Source of the DNA: Paenibacillus sp. | GTDB taxonomy: Bacteria; Bacillota; Bacilli; Paenibacillales; Paenibacillaceae | Assembly (NCBI GenBank): GCA_031254035.1 | Contig: JAIRVF010000086.1 | Span: 1-40,317 of the forward strand | Direction: 5' to 3' | DNA: 40,317 nt | In this document: positions 17,959 to 26,939 of the stretch, piece after piece | Layout: every line of letters begins with the position of its first letter | Position numbering within the stretch: position 1 is the first letter of the stretch | The notes under the pieces: generated by a model | Database searches by the model: none | Seen by the model: only the letters and a program-made list of their open reading frames with translations | Told to the model about the DNA's origin: nothing | Translations under genes and position numbers: made by a program

Positions 17959-18080
17959 CAAAAAGAACTCTTGGTTCAAGAGGGATAGCTCGGTCAATCT
18001 TCGTTGGCTACTAAAAGCAGCGATAAGTCGAGAAGCCTCCACTTCAAAAACCGTTAGGTTTTAAGTGGTGGGTAGTTCAC
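17959..18080 (+). ncRNA. Probable omega RNA (reRNA) scaffold at the element right end
   Basis: In known TnpB systems the guide RNA is formed from the end of tnpB through the right end. Here that region has GAACTCTTGGTTCAAGAGG hairpin potential and the terminal CCACTT../..AAGTGG hairpin. The guide would then come from the flank just after 18080 (TATTAACGGGGTATACTTGC). This is inferred from family architecture only; boundaries are approximate. Confidence 0.45.
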
Positions 18081-18134
18081 TATTAACGGGGTATACTTGC
18101 GCATGAATGCAAAATGAAGGGGGGTTTATTATTC

Positions 18135-19358
18135 ATGGGCAAAGCGCGCATCGAAGAATGGACTCAGTTGAGAGCGCTTGCATTTCTGTCGATCGTTATG
18201 CAGCACTCTATCGCTGAGTACATTTATAGGGCCGATATTGAACCAGCCGACTCCATTATGCTGACTATGATATATCACTTGACCCGTTTTGGTACCCCGA
18301 CGTTTGTCTTCTTATCCGCTGTTCTGTTGTTTTACAATTATAGCGAGAAAAAAATGAATTATTTCAAATTTATCCGAAAAAGGCTCGGGGATGTCTACGT
18401 CCCTTTCCTGATCTGGACGGTGATTTACTGGTTGTATGTCCGGGTATTTACGCCGTCTTTCTGGCAGAAGGGTGGACAAGAGTGGGGCACTCTACTGAAG
18501 GAGTTGTTCATTCCGGAAATCGGTTATCATTTATGGTTCATTATTATGATTGTTCAATTCTATATTTTCTTTCCGGTGCTGGCAGCCGTTTTCCGGATCG
18601 TTCATGGCAGACTTGAGCCTCTGAATAAGCGGAACCGCGGTAGAAGCGTTTTTGCGATTATGGCGGGTACCGGAATATGTTATATCGTATTGTTGTATCT
18701 TTCTTATTATCAAATGGGCTCATGGGCGGAAAAACTCGGAAACCCGTGGGCGAATTTGCTCCAGTACCGCAGCTATTCCGTTCTCATGTATGGGTTCTAT
18801 TTCGTTATCGGCGCGGTATGCGCCGCAAACATTGCAAAGTGGCGAGCATGGTGCACGAAGCTGCTGCCGTGGGCGGGACTTGTCTTCCTTGGCATGTATA
18901 TCCGGCTGGGTTCTGATGTCCTGCGAGGCTCAGGTGAAGCCGTTAATCTTAATATTTCTACGTATCTTAAACCTACGACCTTTATTATCATCATTGCGCA
19001 AATGCTGCTATTATATGGGCTTCTGATCATGATGCAGGGCCGGAACAAAACTTTTTTGCGGCTGCTCTCATGGATCGGCAAATATTCGTTCGGAGGGTAT
19101 CTTGTACATGCCTTGATTATTTATCTTATCGCAAAATTTACCCGTCCTTTGGAGCTTGGAGGGAGCCATATGATGTTTACGCTGCTTACTTTTGTAGTGA
19201 CCGTGCTGGTATCGCTTATGATCAGTTACGCATTGTCTCGCATGCCGGGTTCGCGTTGGATCGTTGGGGCAAAACGCCGCCAGCCGCAGCGGAGAATTTC
19301 AGATGAATTCGATTATCGGACCGAGGCGCCAGCCTTTCTAAGTGCGAATAACCGCTAG
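18135..19358 (+). CDS. Membrane acyltransferase (acyltransferase 3 / OafA-WecH family)
   Basis: A 407-residue integral membrane protein with about ten hydrophobic segments. The N-terminus has RALAFLSIVMQHS with the conserved His of the family, followed by TRFGTPTFVFLSAVLLFY and YVPFLIWTVIYW. C-terminal LSWIGKYSFGGYLVHALIIY is also a family mark. Such enzymes O-acetylate or acylate cell-surface sugars; the acceptor is unknown. ATG 18135 was chosen because AAGGGGGG lies 10 bases upstream; the ATG at 18114 lies before that site. Its promoter region adjoins the TnpB element right end, and a terminator follows, so it is a single-gene unit. Confidence 0.88.
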   Translation: MGKARIEEWTQLRALAFLSIVMQHSIAEYIYRADIEPADSIMLTMIYHLTRFGTPTFVFLSAVLLFYNYSEKKMNYFKFIRKRLGDVYVPFLIWTVIYWLYVRVFTPSFWQKGGQEWGTLLKELFIPEIGYHLWFIIMIVQFYIFFPVLAAVFRIVHGRLEPLNKRNRGRSVFAIMAGTGICYIVLLYLSYYQMGSWAEKLGNPWANLLQYRSYSVLMYGFYFVIGAVCAANIAKWRAWCTKLLPWAGLVFLGMYIRLGSDVLRGSGEAVNLNISTYLKPTTFIIIIAQMLLLYGLLIMMQGRNKTFLRLLSWIGKYSFGGYLVHALIIYLIAKFTRPLELGGSHMMFTLLTFVVTVLVSLMISYALSRMPGSRWIVGAKRRQPQRRISDEFDYRTEAPAFLSANNR

Positions 19359-19396
19359 CCTGCAAAGATTGACGGACAATGTAAAACTGAAAAAGA

Positions 19397-19455
19397 AGAG
19401 GTTATTCCCCAGGGAGATGCTGTTAAGGCCCTCCGGAGGAACAACCTCTTTTTTT
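19397..19455 (+). terminator. Intrinsic terminator after acyltransferase
   Basis: AGAGGTTATTCC near the 5' side pairs with GGAACAACCTCT, followed by T7. Confidence 0.75.
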
Positions 19456-19551
19456 GATCTATTCACCTCTTCCATACGTTTTATGTCGTTTTATGCCTAT
19501 TTATCACCCATATTGTGGATATTTCCCCGTGATTTAGAGGAATGTATCCCC

Positions 19552-19581
19552 TTACATAATTCTCATCTCATGTATGATAAT
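19552..19581 (+). promoter_or_regulatory. Candidate promoter of the MalEFG-type operon
   Basis: TTACAT (19552-19557), 18-base spacer, GATAAT (19576-19581), about 57 bases before the start. A 10-bp direct repeat, CGTTTTATGT then CGTTTTATGC, lies upstream at 19478-19497 and could bind a regulator. No adjacent regulator gene was found. Confidence 0.35.
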
Positions 19582-19637
19582 AACAGGCAGAAAATTCTAA
19601 GCAACTATGAATAAATTATTTTAAGGGGGATTTACAA

Positions 19638-20981
19638 GTGAAAAAGTCTTCAATACTTCTTTTGAGCATGTTGGTCGTTTTCACCATGTTCCTGGCAGCA
19701 TGCGGCAAGACCGAAGACAAGAACAACACTGCAAGTGAAACACCAAAAACAGAAACGGAGACTCCAAAAGATGCGGAAGCTCCGAAAAAGGATGTATCCT
19801 TGCGCGTGTTCTCCACATTCGGCGGTACGGATTCCGCTCGCGATGCTTTCCAGGCTGCATTGGATGAGTTTACGTCGAAAAACCCTAATGTCAAAATTGT
19901 AAACGATACCATGTCCGCAAATGACGACGGTTTCAGAACAAAAGTAAACACAGATATGAACTCCGGCAATGAGCCAGATCTGCTGTTCTACTTCGTAGGA
20001 TCCGATTCTAAAGGTTTTGTGGATGCAGGTAAAGTGGTTCCGCTGAACGATATTTTGGATGCAGATGCGCAGTGGAAATCCGGCTTCTCCCCGGCAGCGC
20101 TTGAAAACGTAAGACAAAAAGACGGCAATATTTATGCTGTGCCTCTGACCGGTTACTATGAAGGTCTGTTCGTAAACAAGAAAATCTTTACGGACAACAA
20201 TCTTGAGCTCCCAACCGACTGGGATAAGATGAAAACAGCAGTTTCAACTCTATCCAAAAAAGGCATCATTCCTTTGGCCGGTCCATTTGACCAGTCTCAC
20301 TACATCATTGAGCACTTCATGCTTTCTGCTGCCGGATCGAAGGGCCACAACAGCGGACTTGCAGACGGCATCGATCCAAACTGGGAAAAAGGTTACGCTG
20401 CTATGAAGGAATTGTACGACCTTGGTGCATTCCCTAAAGATGCTGCAACCATCGACCTTGGTATGGCTTCCAACTACTATGGTGAAGGCAAAGCAGCTAT
20501 GATTATTGAAGGTTCTTGGGCTATGGGCAACTGGAAAGATGCTGCGGTCATCGACAATACAACGGTTCTTCCTTTCCCTGCAATGCCAGGCGGTGTAGGT
20601 ACAGGTAAAGATGTAATCGGCGGTTTCGGATCCGGTTTCTATCTTTCTAAATCCACGTTTGACAATGCAGACAAAAAAGATGCTGCGATTGCATTGATGA
20701 AGCATATGACTTCCCCAGCCACTATTGAAAAAATCGCGATTGCCAACGGTGGAACTCCTGCTGCTGCCGGTGTAGAAATCAAAGGTACAACACAAGCAGC
20801 TACGGATGGATTCGCAGTTGTTGCAAACGCTACATCAGTGAACAACCCAATCGATAACGTGGTAGCTCCAGAAACATTCTCAGCGCTTCGCGCAGGTGTT
20901 CAAGCCGTCGTAACTGGCAAGAAAGCACCGGCTGACGTGCTCAAAGAAGCCAAAGACATTGAGGATGCGAACAAAAAGTAA
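19638..20981 (+). CDS. Sugar ABC transporter substrate-binding lipoprotein (CUT1, MalE-like)
   Basis: A 447-residue exported lipoprotein: signal MKKSSILLLSMLVVFTMFLA with lipobox LAAC (Cys about residue 21), then a low-complexity Thr/Glu/Lys linker and a bilobed family 1 solute-binding fold (VPLTGYYEGLFVNKKIF, AAMIIEGSWAMGNWKDA, GGFGSGFYLSKS). It captures a mono- or oligosaccharide outside the membrane. GTG start after AAGGGGGA. It heads an operon with two permeases; a hairpin after the stop probably gives it more transcript than the permeases. The sugar is not identifiable. Confidence 0.9.
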   Translation: MKKSSILLLSMLVVFTMFLAACGKTEDKNNTASETPKTETETPKDAEAPKKDVSLRVFSTFGGTDSARDAFQAALDEFTSKNPNVKIVNDTMSANDDGFRTKVNTDMNSGNEPDLLFYFVGSDSKGFVDAGKVVPLNDILDADAQWKSGFSPAALENVRQKDGNIYAVPLTGYYEGLFVNKKIFTDNNLELPTDWDKMKTAVSTLSKKGIIPLAGPFDQSHYIIEHFMLSAAGSKGHNSGLADGIDPNWEKGYAAMKELYDLGAFPKDAATIDLGMASNYYGEGKAAMIIEGSWAMGNWKDAAVIDNTTVLPFPAMPGGVGTGKDVIGGFGSGFYLSKSTFDNADKKDAAIALMKHMTSPATIEKIAIANGGTPAAAGVEIKGTTQAATDGFAVVANATSVNNPIDNVVAPETFSALRAGVQAVVTGKKAPADVLKEAKDIEDANKK

Positions 20982-21024
20982 GCAAGAGATAGTCTGAGCA
21001 AAACATGATCCGAATGAAGTTCAT

Positions 21025-21059
21025 ATACGCCGCCCACTACCTGAGGCGGCGTATGTTTT
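21025..21059 (+). terminator. Intercistronic hairpin (partial terminator) between binding protein and permease genes
   Basis: ATACGCCGCC, 10-base loop, GGCGGCGTAT, then GTTTT. Such stems downstream of binding-protein genes usually stabilise the upstream message and reduce read-through. Confidence 0.65.
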
Positions 21060-21145
21060 AAGAGTTCAATGAGTATGACCATAGGAATGGACTTTTTTCA
21101 TACTGGTTGCTTGCTAGAGAAAATAAAACTCAAGTGGTGATAAAT

Positions 21146-22003
21146 ATGAAGGGCGATCGAAAGTATATTTGGATATTTTTGTTCCCGAGTGCTGCATTTT
21201 TAACTCTCTTTTTATATTATCCGTTTTTCAAAAGCTTTTATTTCAGTTTCTACCGAACAAAAGGATTTTTCGATAAGAAGTTTATTGGTTGGGATAATTA
21301 TGAACGTTTAATATCGGACAAACTGCTGGGGGCGGCTACGCTCCACACCTTGGAAATTATGGTATACGTCCTGGTTTTCCAAGTGGGCATTGCTCTGGTG
21401 CTTGCAGTTATGGTAGATAACATTACTAAATTCAAGGGCTTTTTCAGGTCCGTTTTCTTTTTTCCCGTCGTCATTTCCGGTACAGCGATTTCGTTGCTGT
21501 TCGTTTTATTCTATAACTATAATTTTGGATTGCTCAACAGTGTTATGACCAGTCTGGGTCTTGAGAAGGTGCTGTGGCTTAGCGAAAGCAATGCGCTCAA
21601 AGCCATTGCGGTTCCAACCGTGTGGCATTATGTCGGTTTCTACTTTGTCTTGTTTGTAACAGCGATGTCTAAGATCCCAGGGGATTATTATGAAGCGGCC
21701 AAGCTTGAAGGGATTACAGGTTTCAAGAAAATGGTGAAGCTCACCATCCCATTGATCATGAGCGATATCAAAGTCGTTATTACGCTTGCTATAACCGGTA
21801 CTTTGAAGGTGTTTGACTTTGTGTGGGTCATTTCCAGAGCTCAAAACGGTACGGAAGTACTGGGAACTTATATGTACAAAAAAGCGATGGTCGACCAAAA
21901 CTTTGGTTACGGTTCAACGGTTGCGATTTATATGGTCGTATTCGGGGTTGTTATCGCATTGATTGCCAATCGTTTGTTAAAAACAGAAGAAATCACATAC
22001 TAA
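21146..22003 (+). CDS. Sugar ABC transporter permease (MalF-like)
   Basis: A 285-residue CUT1 permease with six predicted helices and the EAA loop YEAAKLEGITGFKKMVKLTIPL that contacts the ATPase. ATG 21146 follows AAGTGGTG; the upstream TTG at 21107 gives extra residues with no hydrophobic or family sense. It forms the channel with the next gene product. No ATPase gene is in the operon, so a shared MsmX/MsiK-type ATPase is inferred. Confidence 0.9.
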   Translation: MKGDRKYIWIFLFPSAAFLTLFLYYPFFKSFYFSFYRTKGFFDKKFIGWDNYERLISDKLLGAATLHTLEIMVYVLVFQVGIALVLAVMVDNITKFKGFFRSVFFFPVVISGTAISLLFVLFYNYNFGLLNSVMTSLGLEKVLWLSESNALKAIAVPTVWHYVGFYFVLFVTAMSKIPGDYYEAAKLEGITGFKKMVKLTIPLIMSDIKVVITLAITGTLKVFDFVWVISRAQNGTEVLGTYMYKKAMVDQNFGYGSTVAIYMVVFGVVIALIANRLLKTEEITY

Positions 22004-22027
22004 GCTGTAATTAGGGGTGTAATTGTT

Positions 22028-22876
22028 ATGCAGCCAGCTGTAAGCAACAAAAAACGTTTCAAATTCGGTACGGCCTTCATGTATTTTGTATTAACCGCTT
22101 GGTCATTAACAACGATCTATCCGTTATTCTGGATCTTTAACAACTCGTTTAAAGTATCCCGGGATGTTATGAACAAGTCCTTTTCATTAGCACTGAATCC
22201 GGTGTTAGTCAATTATACAACGGCATTCGATCGAATCAACATCGGAAGAAGCTACTTGAACAGTATCATTATGTCGGGGAGTACGGTTATTCTCGTACTG
22301 CTGTTTGGCGGATTGGCCGCGTATGTATTATCCAGATTTAATTTTCGGGGCAAAAAAATCATGTACTCGATTTTATATGCGACACTGCTTGTGCCCGCAT
22401 TTGCTACGGTAGTTCCGGTCTATGAGCTTCTCATCAAGACCAAACTGGTCAATACGTACTTGGGACTCATTTTGCCGCAAACCGCAGGCAACTTGACTTT
22501 TGCCATTCTGGTTATTGCCGGTTATATGGCGACGATCGCTAAAGAATTGGAAGAAGCGGCATTTATCGATGGATGCAACCGGTGGCAGATGTTTTTGAAA
22601 ATCTTTATGCCGGTATCCAGACCGGTGTTTGCTTCAGTAACCATTTTTGTTTTCCTGTGGTCATACAACGACCTGTTCTCGGCGCTTATTTTCGTCAATA
22701 AGGAAAGCGTTCGCCCAATCGTGGCGCTGTTAAATGAAATCAGCTCGCAATATGGAACCGACTTCGGACTGATGGCCACTGCGGTTACGCTAACCGTTTT
22801 ACCAATTTTGCTCATCTATCTGTTTGTTAACAAATTCATCGAGCAAGGATTGACGGAAGGTGCCGTGAAAGGCTAA
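22028..22876 (+). CDS. Sugar ABC transporter permease (MalG-like)
   Basis: A 282-residue partner permease with six helices and the EAA loop LEEAAFIDGCNRWQMFLKIFMPV. The start lies 24 bases after the preceding stop, behind AGGGGTG. Ends with QGLTEGAVKG, the common C-terminus of CUT1 MalG-type proteins. Last gene of the operon; a terminator follows. Confidence 0.9.
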   Translation: MQPAVSNKKRFKFGTAFMYFVLTAWSLTTIYPLFWIFNNSFKVSRDVMNKSFSLALNPVLVNYTTAFDRINIGRSYLNSIIMSGSTVILVLLFGGLAAYVLSRFNFRGKKIMYSILYATLLVPAFATVVPVYELLIKTKLVNTYLGLILPQTAGNLTFAILVIAGYMATIAKELEEAAFIDGCNRWQMFLKIFMPVSRPVFASVTIFVFLWSYNDLFSALIFVNKESVRPIVALLNEISSQYGTDFGLMATAVTLTVLPILLIYLFVNKFIEQGLTEGAVKG

Positions 22877-22937
22877 ATGATCTTCTCTATAATCTGAGAG
22901 CGATTGTAGATAGCTATAAATATGAAAATACTAAGAT

Positions 22938-22966
22938 AAAACGGCAGAGATGTCGTTTTTTCTTTT
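22938..22966 (+). terminator. Intrinsic terminator of the MalEFG-type operon
   Basis: AAAACGGCA, loop GAGA, TGTCGTTTT with T6 and one G-U pair. Confidence 0.75.
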
Positions 22967-23033
22967 TGGCGGCAATATGTCTATTACGGCTTGCGCTTGC
23001 CTACGATCTGTTGAATTGGACAACAGAGCAGCC

Positions 23034-23082
23034 AAAAGAGCGAACATTCGTGAAAATTAAACACGACGCCCGCTCTTTTTTT
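23034..23082. terminator. Bidirectional terminator near the histidine kinase 3' end
   Basis: AAAGAGCG and CGCTCTTT enclose a long loop that has further CGTCGTG/CACGAATG pairing. T7 follows on the plus strand; TTTT follows on the minus strand. Confidence 0.5.
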
Positions 23083-23089
23083 GCAAATA

Positions 23090-24877
23090 TTATGGATTTA
23101 GTCTGATGGGTGGAATTGGAAATACCAATGTAATAGTTGTACCGCTGCCGAGTGATGTATCCACGGTGATCCAGCCGCCCATGGCTTCGACCAGCCCTTT
23201 GGCGATTGCCATCCCCAGCCCTGAGCCTTCTGTTGATGATGATGTGTCTGTACCGCGGTAATAGCGTTCAAAAAGTCGGTTTGCCGTCACATCATCCATG
23301 CCTGCGCCATTATCTTCTAAGACGATCTTCACTTCTCCCACATCGGTGTCGTGTAAGATTGTGACAGTGAGGATTGTATCCGGAGGATTATGAAGCAAGG
23401 CATTCGCTGAAATATTATGAACCACTCGCTCCATCCAAGGCGGATATAGTTTGACGTAGATCTCCGTCTTGGCCGATTTAAAGATGATACGACCCACATC
23501 CATCGAGGGGTGAACGGCTCCGCGTAGTAATACTTCCTCTATCCACGCATTCAGTTCGATTTCCTCCATGTCCGGCGGTTGAATACGTGCGTTCACCCGA
23601 TACGACAACTCAAGATCATTGATCAGCTTTTCCATATGATCTGACTTATCCAGCATGGTAGTGGAAAACTTTCGAACTTCCGCCATGGACCACTCATAGT
23701 TCTCAGCTGTAAGCATATGGGCATACCCTTTGATGGAAGAGAGAGGCGTTTTTAAATCATGTGTAATGCCCGCAATCCATTCATCGCGAAGTTTATTGGT
23801 CTGACGCTGTAAATCTTGATCCCGCTTTAGTATGGCTGACAGCTTATGCAGCGATTGCATGACATCTGCAAAAACAACGTATCGCCTGCGCCATTTCCCT
23901 GATCGATTTCGACTGTGAGGCTGACCAGTTCGGCCCAGAGGTTCAGTATACTTTCCTTGCCCGATCGATTCGATCCATGCAAGCATGTGGAGCATCGGAG
24001 AACCGAATCGATGGGCATTCCACACAGAAATCAAAAGAAATATAACAAACATGGCACAGAATAAGAACGTGATGCCCATGAGAATAATGCGTATTTCCTC
24101 AGAAAGAAGAGGCTGCTCTTCTGCGGCATTGCTATGGCTGAGTGGAAGGCCGATTACCCATGTGTACTTCGATTCCTCATGAAACGTCGAGGCGATCTTG
24201 AACCCGAATCGGTTGCTATATGTTGACCGGAGCAAAAGCTCTTGAACGTTGTATTGCGCCGGTATGGAATCCGGTCTATTGTACGAAGCTAATTCGGTTC
24301 CGGAGGCATCCAACACTTGGACATATCCATTCATCTTCTTCAAACGCTCTTGGAAAGAGGAAGGAAGCTCCAAATGTCCAGCCGGGGTTAACACATGATG
24401 TTGGTTGATTTCTTCAAGCAATTGCCCCATCTCATTTTTAATGCCATAGATAATCGTGAATAATTCCCCGTTTTTTTCCTGTATCCAAAGATAGATATCA
24501 TAAGGGAATGGCTTAGTCTTATTCCAATAAGCTATCAGCTCTCCAGGAGCATAACTAAGAGGCACATCTTTCGGTGTATTATAGGAGAGGTCTACACGGC
24601 CGTGTTCATCCAGACTTTGCAGCCATCCATTATTTAACTTGACCTGTTCCAGCAAATGAGGATCAAAACGAATGCCGTCCTTGCTTAATTTTGAGGACTC
24701 GACCAGACGCTCCAATCCAACGGAAGCGAAATCCCGTGTAATACTCATATCCGCATACCGTTGAAGAATCCACCATGTGCAAGCTGCTGCAATCAGAAGT
24801 ACGATGATACCGGATATTGCCAATTGGAAGATAAAGCGCAGTGTCAGCCGATGCCTGATCTTCATGTCAGGATTCAT
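23090..24877 (-). CDS. Sensor histidine kinase
   Basis: A 595-residue membrane kinase: helix 1 (FIFQLAISGIIVLLIAAACTWWIL), an extracellular domain of about 220 residues, helix 2 (IILMGITFLFCAMFVIFLLISVW), a HAMP-like linker, then the HisKA box with H373 (GITHDLKTPLSSIKGYAHML). HATPase_c has an N box NISANALLHNP, G1 LEDNGAGMD and G2 EGSGLGMAIAKGLVEAMGG. All kinase motifs are intact. It overlaps the response regulator gene by 11 bases, so the pair is translationally coupled. The divergent M23 lipoprotein gene is the likely target, which points to a cell-envelope signal; the ligand is unknown. Confidence 0.93.
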   Translation of the reverse strand: MNPDMKIRHRLTLRFIFQLAISGIIVLLIAAACTWWILQRYADMSITRDFASVGLERLVESSKLSKDGIRFDPHLLEQVKLNNGWLQSLDEHGRVDLSYNTPKDVPLSYAPGELIAYWNKTKPFPYDIYLWIQEKNGELFTIIYGIKNEMGQLLEEINQHHVLTPAGHLELPSSFQERLKKMNGYVQVLDASGTELASYNRPDSIPAQYNVQELLLRSTYSNRFGFKIASTFHEESKYTWVIGLPLSHSNAAEEQPLLSEEIRIILMGITFLFCAMFVIFLLISVWNAHRFGSPMLHMLAWIESIGQGKYTEPLGRTGQPHSRNRSGKWRRRYVVFADVMQSLHKLSAILKRDQDLQRQTNKLRDEWIAGITHDLKTPLSSIKGYAHMLTAENYEWSMAEVRKFSTTMLDKSDHMEKLINDLELSYRVNARIQPPDMEEIELNAWIEEVLLRGAVHPSMDVGRIIFKSAKTEIYVKLYPPWMERVVHNISANALLHNPPDTILTVTILHDTDVGEVKIVLEDNGAGMDDVTANRLFERYYRGTDTSSSTEGSGLGMAIAKGLVEAMGGWITVDTSLGSGTTITLVFPIPPIRLNP

Positions 24878-25622
24878 TTTCCTTTACAACTGGTGGTACG
24901 AGCTTATAGCCTATCCCTCTCACATTGACGATAAAACGGGGATTTGATGGATCTTGTTCGATTCGTTCCCTTAGGCGATGGATATGAACCATCACGGTAT
25001 TGTCATCGCTTAATGCCTCTTCTCCCCATACTTTTTCATACAGTTCCCTTTTGGTAAATATCTGATTTGGATGTTTGCAAAGGAATAGCAATAATTGAAA
25101 CACCAGAGCAGGGCAGGCGACGGTCTTCCCCCTTACAATAAGCTCTCTGGCGTATTCATTCACAATAAATTTACCATAGTCATAGATTTGATTGGAGAAA
25201 CCTCGTGATTCGCTCACCGCTCCCAATGGCTGTTGAGGTGATGCGGAGACATAACGACGCAATTGAGATCTGATGCGGGCGACAACCTCAAGCGGATTAA
25301 AGGGTTTAGTAATGTAATCATCGCCCCCGACCGCAAAGCCGCTTAGTTTATCAAAATCCGAAGATCGTGCAGTTAAGAACAGAATAGGCGCGTCTGTCGT
25401 CTGGCGCAGGAAGGGGCAAATTTCGATACCGCTGCGTCCGGGCAGCATAACGTCGAGCACGATTAAATCATATGTCTTTGTATGACATCGAGAAACAGCC
25501 TCTTCCCCGGTTTGAGCGGTATCGATGTGCGTGAAACCTTCCTTATAGAGTACCGTCTGCAAAATTTCGACAATGGTTTGTTCATCATCGACAAGCAGAA
25601 TAGCTGCATCATACATGGTCAT
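24867..25622 (-). CDS. OmpR/PhoB-family response regulator
   Basis: A 251-residue regulator: receiver domain with acidic pair VDDE, phospho-acceptor D57 (LIVLDVMLPG), Thr in LFLTARSS and Lys in DYITKPFNP. A C-terminal winged helix (ALVFQLLLFLCKHPNQIFTK, VMVHIHRLRERIE, VRGIGYKL) follows. First gene of the two-gene operon with the kinase. The direct repeat TATCTTAA at 25691-25709, between it and the divergent M23 gene, has the 11-bp period expected of an OmpR-type box. ATG 25622 is used; ATG 25616 is equally placed for GGGAGAAG. Confidence 0.93.
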   Translation of the reverse strand: MTMYDAAILLVDDEQTIVEILQTVLYKEGFTHIDTAQTGEEAVSRCHTKTYDLIVLDVMLPGRSGIEICPFLRQTTDAPILFLTARSSDFDKLSGFAVGGDDYITKPFNPLEVVARIRSQLRRYVSASPQQPLGAVSESRGFSNQIYDYGKFIVNEYARELIVRGKTVACPALVFQLLLFLCKHPNQIFTKRELYEKVWGEEALSDDNTVMVHIHRLRERIEQDPSNPRFIVNVRGIGYKLVPPVVKENES

Positions 25623-25690
25623 CTTCTCCCTGTTCGATCATTTACGTATCTTCTATCATACCATAATCCACTTTTTCGCTAATGCTCCGC

Positions 25691-25709
25691 TATCTTAACT
25701 GTATCTTAA
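25691..25709. promoter_or_regulatory. Candidate response-regulator box (11-bp direct repeat)
   Basis: TATCTTAA at 25691-25698 and again at 25702-25709, an exact repeat with 11-bp period, in the region shared by the response regulator and the M23 lipoprotein genes. Confidence 0.45.
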
Positions 25710-25789
25710 TTCTTTGCGGCCTTTTCGTTAAAAACTTAAGTGAGCGTTCAGGTTCTGTTACGGAGGATATAAGAGTAGCGGGTTATGCT

Positions 25790-25854
25790 AAAAATAACCC
25801 CACAAAGTGACGTGTGGCCATCGAAGCTTATTCCGATTACTTTGCGGGGACCCC
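25790..25854 (-). repeat. Dispersed intergenic repeat, short copy
   Basis: Inverted relative to the copy at 10491-10682. Read on the minus strand it starts GGGGTCCCCGCAAAG, has GGAATAAGCTTCGATGGCC in the middle and ends CTTTGTGGGGTTATTTT. It lacks the tandem hairpin core and lies between the promoter area and the M23 gene, so it would be in the 5' leader. Confidence 0.7.
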
Positions 25855-25898
25855 GACATCCCTTATGCTTCAGCCATGTAAAAAGGAGGAATCTTTAG

Positions 25899-26939
25899 TT
25901 GGAGAAGTCATGGAAGAAATCCAGGAGAGCTGTGCGATATGGAGCAGTTCTCCTAACACTTACCTTATGTATCGGAGCATTGTCAGCTTGCAGCTGGAAA
26001 GGAGAGAAACCTATGTCTAATCGTGCCGATGCCAAAATCGAAGAAAACAAAGAGCGGACCATTTCATTGCAGGATGAGCTTCCGCAAGAGCTGCTAAAGG
26101 GACGTTATGAGGACGTGTATGGACGCTTCAGTGATCCTTTTAAGGAGCAGATTCATTTGGCGGAGTTTACTGACGCGATGAAAGAGTTCTTGAAAGGGGC
26201 GGATTCCTTCGAACAAGTCGCTCGTATGCAATTGAACGGCGGGGATACCCGGATCTGGTTCACCCCGGACAAGGCTAAAGGCATTGCTGGCGTTTTCAAT
26301 GAACAGGGGGACATTCTAGGGCTTCAAATTAACGGTCATTCGGGCTGGCCGGAACAGGATAAGAAGAAGACGGCAGTGACGTATAAGCTGCCATTTCAGG
26401 GAGAGGATTGGCTAGTATTCTGGGGAGGAACGAACGTACTCTTAAATTACCATTATGAATACGAAAGCCAGAGGTACGCCTATGATTTCGTTCGAGCGAA
26501 GGACGGGTACTCTTACTCGGGGGATCTGACCCGTAACGAGAGTTATTATGCTTTCGGACAAGAAATTGTGGCACCTGCGGACGGGGTTGTTGTTTCGATT
26601 GTGAATGATATACCGGACAATGAACCTGTTGGTGTAATGAATGAAAAAGCACCTGCTGGCAACGTTGTTGTTATTCAGCATGGTAGGGAGTACAGCTACT
26701 TGGCACATCTTAAAAAAGGTTCAGTGACCGTAAAACCAGGGGATCGGGTTCACGCGGGGGACGTAATCGGACATCTCGGCAATTCGGGGAACTCCAGCGA
26801 GCCTCATCTTCACTTTCAGGTATCCGATGGGGCGGAATTATTCCAATCACATGCCCTTCCTATCCAATGGGCTGGGGGGATCGCGCCGGTCAAGGGAGAA
26901 TTTCTACCTTTAGAGGTTGTTCAAAAAGTCCGCTTTTGA
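25899..26939 (+). CDS. M23-family peptidase lipoprotein with DUF3887-like domain
   Basis: A 346-residue exported lipoprotein: signal with lipobox LSAC (ALSACSWKG), an N-terminal DUF3887-like domain (LLKGRYEDVYGRFSDPFKEQ to about residue 130), then an M23 metallopeptidase. Zinc residues are H185 and D196 (YHYEYESQRYAYDF) and H303-L-H305 (EPHLHFQV), with YLAHL as the additional His. The set is complete, so it should cut peptidoglycan cross-bridges. TTG start after AAGGAGG. It is divergent from the two-component operon, which probably controls it. The last codons (VVQKVRF and stop) lie inside a MITE-like repeat, so the C-terminus has been rewritten. Confidence 0.88.
   Translation: MEKSWKKSRRAVRYGAVLLTLTLCIGALSACSWKGEKPMSNRADAKIEENKERTISLQDELPQELLKGRYEDVYGRFSDPFKEQIHLAEFTDAMKEFLKGADSFEQVARMQLNGGDTRIWFTPDKAKGIAGVFNEQGDILGLQINGHSGWPEQDKKKTAVTYKLPFQGEDWLVFWGGTNVLLNYHYEYESQRYAYDFVRAKDGYSYSGDLTRNESYYAFGQEIVAPADGVVVSIVNDIPDNEPVGVMNEKAPAGNVVVIQHGREYSYLAHLKKGSVTVKPGDRVHAGDVIGHLGNSGNSSEPHLHFQVSDGAELFQSHALPIQWAGGIAPVKGEFLPLEVVQKVRF

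Larger units (their letters stand above)
16680..18080 (+). mobile_element. IS200/IS605-group element, TnpB-only (IS1341 type)
   Basis: The left end carries a subterminal hairpin (TCTCCCACTT/AAGTGGGAGA, about 16694-16736). The right end has the hairpin CCACTTCAAAAACC..GGTTTTAAGTGG and finishes GGGTAGTTCAC at 18080, a typical IS605-group right end. There are no terminal inverted repeats or target duplication, as expected for this group. No Y1 transposase (tnpA) is present, so mobility would need a helper. The exact left boundary is uncertain (somewhere near 16665-16680). Confidence 0.65.

Noticed and set aside
20250..20795. 181-residue Cys-rich minus-strand frame
   Set aside because: It lies fully inside the binding-protein gene and reflects its codon use in reverse.
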